Assembly (NCBI GenBank): GCA_900074725.1
Contig: LT598457.1
Location: forward strand, 496,001-560,000
From: Lachancea dasiensis
Taxonomy: Eukaryota; Ascomycota; Saccharomycetes; Saccharomycetales; Saccharomycetaceae
DNA: 64,000 nucleotides
Direction of reading: 5' to 3'
The notes under the pieces were generated by a model. That model ran no database searches, had not been told where the DNA came from, and saw nothing but the letters and a program-made list of their open reading frames with translations. Numbering within the stretch: the first letter of the stretch is position 1; each line of letters starts with the position of its first letter. Shown one piece after another: positions 30,801 to 40,470 of this stretch. Both the position numbers and the translations under genes were made by a program.

Positions 30801-33013
30801 TCAATTCTAGAGTCAGATAGGTGGCCAACATAGATAACGCCACGCAATCCAGTTGCAACTTGTTCGACTACAAGAGAATCTTTGGTTTTCTCGACGACTG
30901 CAACTTTTATTATAGACTTGCCCAGAGCCATATTCTCAATGGCCTCTTTTTGTTGAGAAGCTGATTCACTGGAAACCTTGCACGTAACGATGACTCTGTT
31001 ATTTTCTTCACTGTGTTGAAGAACTTTAACAATCACGGTCTGCCCAAGTCTCAAATGATCCTGAGGCCTTTTCACGAAAGCTTCAGAAATTTCACTGTTA
31101 GGTAGAAACCCTCTCAAGCCACCCAAGAAAGAAATGACACATCCATTATTTTTGAAAATTTCAACACTTGCTGCAACCTTCGAGCCCTTGGAAGCGATAA
31201 TGTCAATTTCGTTGAAGCTTGAAGCTAGTTGGACCTCATCGCGATCAAGGCCAACAAGAGACTTCTTTAGCGTCAAGAACAGATGCCCTCTGTTGTTGAC
31301 TTTGATCACCATACCCTTGACCTTAGAGCCAATCTTGAATTTCCTTTCAGGATATACTAGCCTAATATCAGAAATGTGAAGTGGAGGCACAACTGCCCTA
31401 AATTGACCTCCTAGAATGCTTAGTACGATACCTTTCTCAGAAACTTCTTTGATCTCGCAACTAGAAAGAATAGTTCCTAGTGGAATATCCGAAGTTCTCA
31501 GGTACTCCACTGATATCGTCTTCGGATCAGTTGATAATTGGAAGTAGCCGTCAAAGTTGTTGTAGCCCAACACCCGTGTGGGGCAACCCGAAGAAGGTTC
31601 CTCTGTCCCGGTGTTGGAGATATGAACCTGCCCGATGCTGCCGTTACCGAGCTTTAGATAGAAAAACTGGGAATCACGACCTTTCAAATCACAGTGATCG
31701 AATGTGTAACCTACAGGAAATGCCTCCAAAGCTTGTTTTTGCAATGGTTCTCCAGTAAGTGACATTATGTGGGGGAGCTCGGACATGATGACGAACTTAT
31801 CACCAGTTTTGTTGACTAATGTAGCAATAATTCTTGCACGTACAGAAGAGCCTACCGAATAGGCGCCTTCACTGGTTTTGCCACTCTGAAAGTCAGGCTG
31901 CTGCGCAATATTCAGAAATCCATCTACAAGCCCAAATACTTTACCAATGACACCGTTTGAAGTTTTCTTCTGACACAAAAAGTCCACCGACTGGCCGGGA
32001 ATCACAACGTCAACTGACGATATCTGTGTAACCTTACTTTTTTTGTTTTTGAAATCAAGGTTAACCGTCAAAGCTCTGCCAGACTTTTTCCATACATTAC
32101 CAAGGAAAACGGAACCCACTTGTAGCTCAGGCAAAAGGGAGTGATCTTTTTTAGATATGAATCCGTGCACGCCATCGATACCGACGTCCAGGATAGCACC
32201 ATGATCTTCGATACTTTTCACGGCACACTGAACCGTGCAACTCCTTACCAAATCTTCTTCTATCAGTTTATTAGTAGCCTGAGGTTCAATTGTCAGCTCT
32301 ATTCTTTTGGACTTTTTGTTAGTGTTGTCAAAGGCAGTGTTTGATTGAACAGCACACCGTAGCCATTGTCCTTCTGTGAAATAATGGCTCAAATCAGGCA
32401 AATCTTTACTCTTAATTTCCGTTTGCACTGGGTTCTTTGCAGAGTCTCCATCACTGTCGTATTCTTCATCAGAGCCACTTGCGTCTACCTCTTCATCACT
32501 CTCCATGGAATCATCTAAGCTTTCCAGAATTTGAGTAAAAGGTTCACAGATATTTGGCAGCGTAACAAATCCATGGAGGCCATCGGAGAAAGACACGCAC
32601 AAATCATGCTTGTTGACTTGAGAAATTTGGCCCAGAACCAAAGTCCCCACTGGCAAGTTCCTAAACGTCAAGTGTTCCACGATGGCTACAGAGTCCTCGG
32701 CTCCTGACTCTGCAGATGTTTTTGAAACATCACCTGCACTACTACCTAGTTTCTTCTTCTTCTTGGGTCTCTGGCTGTCTTTGGACGCCGTTGAACGGGG
32801 TGCAGCGTCTGTCTTGAAAAGGACATCGCTAGCCGCTTCGTTAGCCACTTGTTTCAATTCCAGAGGAGAAAGAGCACTGGCTCCGCCTCTAGGAAAAGAG
32901 ACCTCTTCTGTATTCTGTAAAAGAGATGAAGTGGATGGTTGTGATGTTGCATCCTGCCTTGTGAGAGGGGACTCGTCAGTTCTCTTTCGTTTTTGACCCC
33001 CCGACAAAGACAT
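27809..33013 (-). CDS. RRP5: rRNA processing and pre-ribosome assembly factor RRP5
   Basis: This nucleolar protein of the small and large subunit processomes is needed for both 18S and 5.8S/25S maturation. With the start at ATG 33013 ([14 protein letters not shown]) it has 1734 residues, against 1729 in S. cerevisiae. The upstream in-frame ATG at 33124 would add 37 residues but overlaps the PAC promoter element, so I prefer 33013. The first 1350 residues are a row of about twelve S1 RNA-binding repeats (for example [23 protein letters not shown] and [20 protein letters not shown]). An acidic linker follows, and the last 300 residues are HAT/TPR repeats ([24 protein letters not shown]). Neighbours as in YMR229C. 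Confidence 0.95.
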   Translation of the reverse strand: [1734 protein letters not shown]

Positions 33014-33107
33014 CTTGAATTTACCTTCAAATCTTACTTCAAAGAACTCTCGAGTGACTAAACCGAAACCTAATGCTTCAAAACTCGAATTAGTTTTATA
33101 GGTGGGT

Positions 33108-33154
33108 AGCTCATCGCATCGCATCGCATCTCATCTCTAATAGAAAATTTTTCA
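33108..33154 (-). promoter_or_regulatory. PAC and RRPE elements of RRP5
   Basis: On the RRP5 sense strand the region holds GCGATGAGCT (33117-33108), an exact PAC, preceded by TGAAAAATTTTC (33154-33143), an RRPE. This pair in this order is the standard promoter signature of yeast ribosome-biogenesis genes. It lies about 95-140 bp from the chosen ATG. The PAC core is preceded by extra GCGAT units (a short GATGC repeat). Confidence 0.8.
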
Positions 33155-33512
33155 GGCCCGTTGGGTCGAGATGAGATAGATCGTGTAGGACGAGTAATGA
33201 TTAGTGTCACGAAATAAAATGTCATTGACATTAAGCACACCGAAGATCAAAGAATCTCTCGTCCCATTTCTCAAACCATCAAAGTATTGTTCCGAAACAC
33301 CACTTGTGATTATTTGAGGTCACTTCTTCTTTATCTTTTCATTGACTTTTTGGGTCAGAGAGCTGCATAAGAAAAAGTTCAGGTAATACCAGCAGTCGAC
33401 TCCTCAGAAACCTAGCTTTTATCCCCGTCTCTAAACTCAAAAATTTTTAAGGCGAATCTGATCCAATAGTGGAAACCTCACTAAATTTGCCTTATAAGTC
33501 GGTCATCGTCAC

Positions 33513-33901
33513 TTTAAGATGAGTAACTTGGATCTAGGGAATCCTATATTATCTCTCCATGATTATTTTAGATATTAGAATTGGTTCAGTTACCTGAACA
33601 AATGTCTGGTATATATACAAGTCTCGCCCGGTGATTCTGAATAACACAATTTTTATTCACCCGTTCTAGATCATTCTATTATTGATGGATTACGGCTTCA
33701 ATGCCAAACAGTGCCGATAGATCATCAATCGCTAATTCTATTGGGCAACAGCTGTTCTCTTCGACTTGTCTTGGATGGCAAGTCGATTTGTATGGCCTCT
33801 GTTATGTACTATCATTCTGCACCACTGTGTCACATATTTACTGACGCTGATTATGCGATTAGGCGCACATCACCATCAGTTTCCTCGCATTATTCCCAAC
33901 A
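33513..33901 (-). mobile_element. Solo LTR of the same Ty-type family, minus orientation
   Basis: This is the reverse-oriented relative of the LTR at 4061-4427, starting TGTTGGGAATAAT at 33901 and running to about 33513. It shares the blocks around CACCGGGCGAGA and GGTAACTGAACC. No internal element sequence adjoins it, and no clear target-site duplication is seen. It lies in the shared promoter region of RRP5 and YPK9, ending about 200 bp before the YPK9 start. Divergence from the other copy, roughly a fifth to a quarter of positions by eye, points to an old insertion. Confidence 0.78.
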
Positions 33902-34104
33902 GTATTCACATTATTCATAGACTCTCATATCATCCAGAGGAACAGCAAGTCGGGAAACGATACGATGATTTTGAGATGTTGTGAGAAATCGCTTTTCGTA
34001 TCGCATTATCAACATATTAAGCCATGAATGTAAGAGTGAACTTGATAACTCAAGTTTTCATGTCTCCGACACTCGTAGCAAGCGTGAGCGGGTAGCCAGG
34101 CTCA

Positions 34105-37100
34105 ATGTCTAATGCGGATCACAGGCGAGCTCCTGACAACTACTCCCATGGTGCAGCTTCACGGACAAGACCGTCGTTTTCGTCGACAAGAACGGCTTCG
34201 AGCTCCAACACTTTGACCTCTGCAACAGTGCTCGAAACGAATGCCACTGAAGGTTATTCTGGTGCTACCTTTGAGACCGTTCCGAGCTCTATAGTCTCAT
34301 TCCACCACCCGCACTCCTTCCATTCCAATATCCACAGCCACCTGGGCAGCCCTGGTACTTCCCATGATGGGCGCGGTCGCAGATCTCATGAAACAGAATC
34401 GCTTCTTTCAGGTCGCGGTTCGTTTTCTAGACCAAGGGCCTCTTCTCGAACCCCAAACTTTCGTTACTTCTCTGAGGAAGAGATCGAACTCGCTGAAGGC
34501 GTCTCGTCAACATTGGAAACTGCGGATTATGACGTAAACTGGGATGGAACGCCGACATACGAGCAAGAACGTCTAAACTACAATAATCCTTCAGGAAGAT
34601 CATCTCTGCACAGCTCTACAGGATATTCTTTAACATCCGCTCGTTCACGGCCATCGGTACGCTCCAGAGCTTCTCCAGCGTATGTATCCTCCGACCACAG
34701 TCCCGCAAATAGAGGTATTCAGCCAACCAACCGATCTGACCGCATTCGTGGTACCTCCCCCCACTCCTCGTCGAGCTCTTCAAAATACAGTTATAGAGAC
34801 AGAATTCCTGCTCAAATTGAAGATGAGGCTGCAGAAATGTCTTTGGGCAGTAGGCGGTCATCGGAAAGTAGTACGAGTGAGCGTCGATACGGAGATGATG
34901 ACGATCGCGGTTCAGATCAAGATCAAGGCTCTGACCGCAAAAAGAAAGGATCCTCGTATCAGGCTGAATTTTTGAAGCCTGAATATCACGACAAGTTCTA
35001 CCCCAACCATGTACCTCACCTTCATTATCAACGGTTCTACATCGCCGAAGAGGATTTGGTGGTAGGAATTGCTGGATTCAGAACATCCAGGCTTGGCAAT
35101 CTAATTTACCACACTTTGAACATGTTCACTTTGGGTGTATTCTATTTGTTGCTCAGGTGGATTCCGCGCTACAAGGTCAGACTATGCGGTGCCAAAACCG
35201 CCCTTGCCAAAGCTCAATGGGTCGTGGTCGAAAATGAATTTGGTGAGCTGGCCATTATTGACGTTGATAGAAGGTGGTATAATCGACCACTGAGTACATT
35301 ACTTCCAACTGAGAAGAATTGTGGACAAGACCCTATTCAAAATAATAAGCACCGCCATCATCACGAAAGCTCTACGAATCCCAACATCCCTATTATGATT
35401 CATTTCACCTACCGTTATTTTAATCTGGTTTACAGTCCAATTGAAGATGTTTTTAAAACTAACAGCAACTGGACGGACGCTGATTGGCTAGATCTAGGTG
35501 CAAACCATTCTGGGCTAACCACATCAATGGTCGAGGATAGAGTTTTGGCGTTTGGGAAGAATAGCATAAATTTGAAACAGAAAACAACTGGTCAAATTCT
35601 ATTTGACGAGGTGCTACATCCTTTCTATGTTTTTCAGATATTTTCTATTTTTCTGTGGCTTGCAGACGAGTATTACTACTATGCGGCTTGTATCTTGATA
35701 ATATCAGTTCTTTCCGTCACAGATACTCTCATTGAAACGAAAAAAAGCTCCCAACGGTTAGCAGAAATATCGTACTCGCAATGCGAGGTAAGAGTATACC
35801 GCGATGGGTTTTGGGTTCAAGTGGGCTCATCAGACCTGGTACCCGGGGATATATATGAAATCTCGGACCCCTCGTTGACAACTTTCCCATGTGATTCATT
35901 GCTGCTTTCTGGGGACTGCATTGTAAATGAATCTATGTTAACAGGGGAATCCGTGCCCGTCTCGAAAACATTAGCTGTTGATGAGACGATTTCTCAACTT
36001 CTGGAAGACTTTTCGAATACCCAAATTTCAAACCTTGTCGCGAAATCGTTTTTATTCAATGGAACGAAAATCATTAGGGTTAGAATAGGATCTGGACAAT
36101 CTACTGCCCTCGCCATGGTGGTCAGAACTGGATTCTCGACGACAAAGGGCTCACTTTTGCGTTCTATGATTTTCCCCAAGCCGACTGGATTCAAATTCTA
36201 CGAAGATTCCTTTAAGTATATTGGATTTATGACGATCATTGCCATGCTTGGTTTCTCCATAAGCTGTGTTAACTTCGTCAGATTAGGACTTGAGTACAAG
36301 GTTATGGTGTTGAGAGCACTTGACATTATCACTATTGTGGTACCACCGGCGCTGCCTGCCACACTATCGATTGGCGCAAGTTTTGCCATCTCAAGGCTGA
36401 AACGCAAAGGGATTTTTTGCATTGCGCCAACGAGGGTAAATGTTGGTGGTAAGATCGATGTAATGTGTTTTGACAAGACGGGTACTCTCACAGAAGATGG
36501 ACTGGATGTGCTCGGCATTCACGTTTCTGAACCCCGGGGCCATCAAAATTTTAAATTTGGCAAACTTATAGATAATGTACAGAGCCTGTTTGACAAATTT
36601 TCCTTAAACGACTGCAGCTCCCCTCTTGACTTCAAGTCGCGAAACTTCCTGGTCTCTCTCTTGACTTGTCATTCTCTCCGCGTGGTTGACGAGGAGTTGT
36701 TGGGAGATCCCCTAGATTTCAAGATGTTCCAGTTTACAAAGTGGACCTATGAAGAGGACTTTAACCACCGTGAATTTCGTTCTTTGAATGATGAGAGAAA
36801 CGATAAAAGCACACTCCCTGAAAATAGCGATATTGTCCCTGCTGTTGTTCATCCTGATGGAAATTCCACCGCCAACAAGTTCACGGACAACGATCCCCAT
36901 AATCTATTGGGGGTTGTTCGCAGTTTTGAGTTTGTGTCCGAACTAAGAAGAATGAGCGTCATTGTAAAGCCATATGGCGACAATGTTTTCTGGGCGTTCA
37001 CAAAAGGTGCTCCTGAAGTGATTTCTCAAATATGCAATAGTTCAACTTTACCCGCAGATTATGAAGAGCTTCTTCAACACTACACTCACAATGGCTATAG

Positions 37101-38520
37101 AGTTATAGCATGTGCAGGTAGGACTCTACCAAAACACACATGGAGATTCGCCCAGAAAGTCTCCAGGGAAGAATTGGAATCAAATCTAGAATTTTTGGGC
37201 TTCATTGTATTTGAGAACAAATTAAAGTCAGCTACAACTCCAACACTAGCCACTTTAAGAAGCGCAAATATTAGGAACATAATGTGCACTGGTGATAATG
37301 TGTTGACCGCAATATCGGTCGGCAGGGAGTGTGGTTTAGTCAAGGAAAAGCACGTCTTCGTTCCTTTCGTTAACGAAGATGTCGGACCAAACGAGAGTTT
37401 GATTTTATGGCAAGATGTTGACGATCCTGATTTATCCTTAGATGGGATTTCTCTCCAGCCTACAAATGGTAGTTTGGATTACACCATAGCTGTTACCGGC
37501 GATGTTTTCAGGTTGTTGTTCAAAAATAATGAGATCTTACCAGACTCGTACATAAACGAGATTCTGTTGAAAGGTTCGATTTACGCACGCATGTCGCCAG
37601 ACGAAAAGCACGAATTGGTCAGCCAGCTTCAGAATTTAGACTACGTTGTTGGTTTTTGTGGTGATGGGGCAAATGATTGTGGTGCTTTAAAAACAGCGGA
37701 TGTTGGCGTGTCACTGTCGGAAGCTGAAGCTTCGGTTGCCGCTCCGTTCACGTCCAATTCTTATGATATAAGCTGTATGCTCGACGTCATAAAAGAAGGA
37801 CGCGCGTCTTTGACTACGTCATTCTCATGTTTCCAATACATGAGTTTGTACTCTGCTATTCAATTTGTCACTGTGACGATATTGTACAGCAGAGGTATAA
37901 ACCTTGGCGATTTCCAATTTCTTTACATTGACTTGTTTCTGATTGTCCCGATTGCCATCTTCATGTCCTGGTCGAAACCGTATAGTCAGATTGTAAGAAA
38001 ACGACCTTCGGCAAATTTGGTTTCATACAAGATTTTAGTCCCATTGCTGGTGAACATTGGAATCTTACTGGTTTTCCAGGTTATTCCATGGCTCTTATGT
38101 CAACATATGGATTGGTACCAGAGCCCTGTGGTTGGCGGGGATGATGCCGTACAGTCTTCGGACAACACTGTTCTGTTCTTTTACTCCAATTTTCAATATG
38201 TTCTGACCGCCGTTCTTCTTTCTGTGGGCCCCCCGTACCGCGAGCCCATGTCTAAGAACATTGGTTTCATTACGGACGTTGGCATCTCGCTTATTTTGAA
38301 TGTCGCGTTGATGATGATTCCTCCTGATTCGTGGTTGGGTAATTTTTTCCAGCTAACGTGGATATCAAAGAAGTTCAAGGCTCTTTTAGTGGTATTGTCT
38401 GTGTTGAACTACTACGCACAGCTTCACCTTCCAGGGAAGTGTAAAAAGATGTTCAAAAAGAAGACCAGCAGTAAAAGGTACAAGAACATTCTGAATAACG
38501 AGAAACAGAGTGTCGTGTGA
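34105..38520 (+). CDS. YPK9: Vacuolar P5B-type cation/polyamine ATPase
   Basis: This 1471-residue protein (S. cerevisiae Ypk9: 1472, the ATP13A2 ortholog) sits in the vacuole membrane and is linked to polyamine export and metal tolerance. The first 280 residues are polar, serine- and arginine-rich and probably cytosolic. The P5B signature PPALP is in membrane segment 4 (VVPPALPATLSIG), the dephosphorylation motif is LTGES near residue 614, the phosphorylation motif DKTGTLT has Asp790, and the hinge is GDGANDCGALK near residue 1190. About ten membrane segments are visible. It is followed within 45 bp by the convergent YOR292C-like gene, as in the YOR291W-YOR292C pair. Confidence 0.95.
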   Translation: MSNADHRRAPDNYSHGAASRTRPSFSSTRTASSSNTLTSATVLETNATEGYSGATFETVPSSIVSFHHPHSFHSNIHSHLGSPGTSHDGRGRRSHETESLLSGRGSFSRPRASSRTPNFRYFSEEEIELAEGVSSTLETADYDVNWDGTPTYEQERLNYNNPSGRSSLHSSTGYSLTSARSRPSVRSRASPAYVSSDHSPANRGIQPTNRSDRIRGTSPHSSSSSSKYSYRDRIPAQIEDEAAEMSLGSRRSSESSTSERRYGDDDDRGSDQDQGSDRKKKGSSYQAEFLKPEYHDKFYPNHVPHLHYQRFYIAEEDLVVGIAGFRTSRLGNLIYHTLNMFTLGVFYLLLRWIPRYKVRLCGAKTALAKAQWVVVENEFGELAIIDVDRRWYNRPLSTLLPTEKNCGQDPIQNNKHRHHHESSTNPNIPIMIHFTYRYFNLVYSPIEDVFKTNSNWTDADWLDLGANHSGLTTSMVEDRVLAFGKNSINLKQKTTGQILFDEVLHPFYVFQIFSIFLWLADEYYYYAACILIISVLSVTDTLIETKKSSQRLAEISYSQCEVRVYRDGFWVQVGSSDLVPGDIYEISDPSLTTFPCDSLLLSGDCIVNESMLTGESVPVSKTLAVDETISQLLEDFSNTQISNLVAKSFLFNGTKIIRVRIGSGQSTALAMVVRTGFSTTKGSLLRSMIFPKPTGFKFYEDSFKYIGFMTIIAMLGFSISCVNFVRLGLEYKVMVLRALDIITIVVPPALPATLSIGASFAISRLKRKGIFCIAPTRVNVGGKIDVMCFDKTGTLTEDGLDVLGIHVSEPRGHQNFKFGKLIDNVQSLFDKFSLNDCSSPLDFKSRNFLVSLLTCHSLRVVDEELLGDPLDFKMFQFTKWTYEEDFNHREFRSLNDERNDKSTLPENSDIVPAVVHPDGNSTANKFTDNDPHNLLGVVRSFEFVSELRRMSVIVKPYGDNVFWAFTKGAPEVISQICNSSTLPADYEELLQHYTHNGYRVIACAGRTLPKHTWRFAQKVSREELESNLEFLGFIVFENKLKSATTPTLATLRSANIRNIMCTGDNVLTAISVGRECGLVKEKHVFVPFVNEDVGPNESLILWQDVDDPDLSLDGISLQPTNGSLDYTIAVTGDVFRLLFKNNEILPDSYINEILLKGSIYARMSPDEKHELVSQLQNLDYVVGFCGDGANDCGALKTADVGVSLSEAEASVAAPFTSNSYDISCMLDVIKEGRASLTTSFSCFQYMSLYSAIQFVTVTILYSRGINLGDFQFLYIDLFLIVPIAIFMSWSKPYSQIVRKRPSANLVSYKILVPLLVNIGILLVFQVIPWLLCQHMDWYQSPVVGGDDAVQSSDNTVLFFYSNFQYVLTAVLLSVGPPYREPMSKNIGFITDVGISLILNVALMMIPPDSWLGNFFQLTWISKKFKALLVVLSVLNYYAQLHLPGKCKKMFKKKTSSKRYKNILNNEKQSVV

Positions 38521-38565
38521 GCAGATTAGCATATTGTATATAAATTACATTGAGATTACATTTCA

Positions 38566-39516
38566 CTACACAGAGTTTGAAGCATTCCGGATGGAAAGAA
38601 AGCAATTCCACAGAACGCCAACGGAGGAGCTGAAGGGAACCTGAGAAGGTTTCGGTACCAGCAAAAAATTGATAAATTGGACTGGCGGCCAAATGAGATA
38701 ATTGAAGCCCAAAGTTCCAAGGTAGATTTTCTCGATCTTTTTTTTGAAAGACGCCGCATCTCCACGCTCCATCACATAGTTTGAATACATGAAGAAACAG
38801 TACAGCGAGATCGGAGAATAGACTAGCTGATCGGATAACACTCGCTCTAAGGTCTGTACCACTGTAGGATCTTCAGTGTAGAAAAAGTTGAGAACTCGAT
38901 ACCAAGGCACTTGAAAGAACGCTAGTCCGGCACCCCACGCCATAAAACATGCCCAACGGAAAAACTCGAACCCAGCTTCATTGCCTGCAAAAGTAAGAGT
39001 TTCCGGCCCTGTACTGCTGTCTGTGCTATAACCGTAGTCATTGAATATCGATACATTGTCCTCAAGGTCCATATCTTCGTCATAAATTTGGATAGTATCA
39101 TGAATCCACCTTTGTGGCAAAGGAAGACTCGTGGAGCCGATGAATTGATGGATCCCTTGTGCCAGGATATCCGAAATGCCAAATAACAAACCATTCGAGC
39201 ATATGGTGGTCAACAAAGGCGTCCGGGAATACAATTCCGCGTAGATAGTGGAAAAACGAGCTAGCAACGATAGCCAAACCACTAACAAGACCCAATGGAT
39301 TATGCTAACCCGGAGGAAGGAAACCCTAGACATGCGGCCTGCATTTGTCGTGAGCACACCCAGCAGCACCCTGCTCGCCTTAGCGACGATGCTCTCTCGT
39401 ATAGAGTTACGTTCGTTGCGTTCATCGCCCGGATCACGTACTAATCCTAATCTGTCTGTTGGATCCCGTTCATCGGTCGCTGAAAGGTTGTCACTCCCCC
39501 ATAGCTGTATTGCCAT
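38566..39516 (-). CDS. YOR292C: Mpv17/PMP22-family membrane protein, YOR292C ortholog
   Basis: This 316-residue protein (S. cerevisiae YOR292C: 309) is of the Mpv17/PMP22/Sym1 family of small organelle membrane proteins; the yeast protein has been placed at the vacuole. It has about four membrane segments. Family blocks are LLTTICSNGLLFGISDILAQ near residue 120 and the C-terminal YLGTLGFNYLIWPPVQFINFLLVP with the conserved W-P-x-x-Q-x-x-N-F pattern. The ATG is at 39516. The biochemical role of the family is still debated (channel-like activity). Confidence 0.92.
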   Translation of the reverse strand: MAIQLWGSDNLSATDERDPTDRLGLVRDPGDERNERNSIRESIVAKASRVLLGVLTTNAGRMSRVSFLRVSIIHWVLLVVWLSLLARFSTIYAELYSRTPLLTTICSNGLLFGISDILAQGIHQFIGSTSLPLPQRWIHDTIQIYDEDMDLEDNVSIFNDYGYSTDSSTGPETLTFAGNEAGFEFFRWACFMAWGAGLAFFQVPWYRVLNFFYTEDPTVVQTLERVLSDQLVYSPISLYCFFMYSNYVMERGDAASFKKKIEKIYLGTLGFNYLIWPPVQFINFLLVPKPSQVPFSSSVGVLWNCFLSIRNASNSV

Positions 39517-40470
39517 TGCAGAGCTTAATCGGGACGAAGGATAAAGTCACTTGTCTGCGGTGACATGCTCGCAGTTTCGAACATCCTATTCAGAAGTGAT
39601 AACCCTAAGAACCGACCAGTATCATAGCATACGGACATGGACCAGCCCAAGATGGACGACACGCCCAGAAGACAAGCGACACGATAACCCCATCGCGCGG
39701 AGTCCAGCTCCAAATTAGACCAGCTTCTCTGGAAGCCCTATGGGTTTTTCCGCTGGTGAGAAAAGCCCGTCGTCAATATCCTTGCGGAAAAACTGGAAAC
39801 ACTGGTATAGTTTTGTCGGCAATTCACCGCTACTACCATTGCGAGACTGGCACAGTAGCGTTTCGCTATTGTAAGTTCTTGTCTCAGCGAGCTAGAGTGT
39901 TCCCTACGGAAATGGGTAGCGGCTCGGCAATGCACGTCTGTCACCGGCCCTCGATGTCTTCCCTCCAGCCTCGCTGATGTAGGAGAAGATATCGAACCAC
40001 CGGAGCACAGCACATGATCTAGCGGGATATCCTCCAGTCGTCTATCCAGTCGTCTCTCCAGTCGTCTCTCCAGTCGTCCATCCAGTCGTCCATCCAGTCG
40101 CTCCTCTACTCGTCCACCCAGTCGTTCGTCCAGTCGTCCCTCTACTCGACCCTGCGCTCGTTGGATTTACCTTTGACTGCTTTTTTGGCATTCGTACCCA
40201 ATTACATACTTTCCAAAAAAATGCTGAAAATGAATGGAAAACCAGGCTGTTTAGTCACTTGAATCGCAGGAATGTCCACAATCAAACCCACGCAAAAAAA
40301 TGTCGTGAAACTTTGGCGGAACCGTGGCCGAGTTCCAAACCCAGGCCAATCCAATTCCATTGGGCAGTCAGCGAATATCGAATAATACTGGTCTGTTTAA
40401 CATACTGATTTCAGAGATTCACGTTAGCCTTGAAGACCACGATCATACGCCTGTTCCGTAATAGCCCAAG
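39517..40470. other. RPS10 upstream region
   Basis: This is about 950 bp of fairly GC-rich intergenic DNA between YOR292C and RPS10. It contains a 12-bp minisatellite (40031-40149, listed separately). AACCCACGC near 40285 is a weak Rap1-like match; no strong Rap1 or Abf1 site was recognised. Short frames on both strands have no support. Confidence 0.4.
40031..40149. repeat. 12-bp minisatellite, about ten units
   Basis: The unit is close to TCCAGTCGTCTA, with variants at the last positions (CTC, CCA, TCG). Units degrade toward the right end (CTCTACTCGTCC). The repeat lies 320-440 bp before the RPS10 ATG. Read in one frame it would give SSRL/SSRP repeats, but that frame has no ATG before the repeat and closes soon after. 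Confidence 0.85.

Noticed and set aside
33014-33124. N-terminal extension of RRP5 by 37 residues from ATG 33124
   Set aside because: The extension overlaps the PAC element, and the shorter form matches the yeast length and start.
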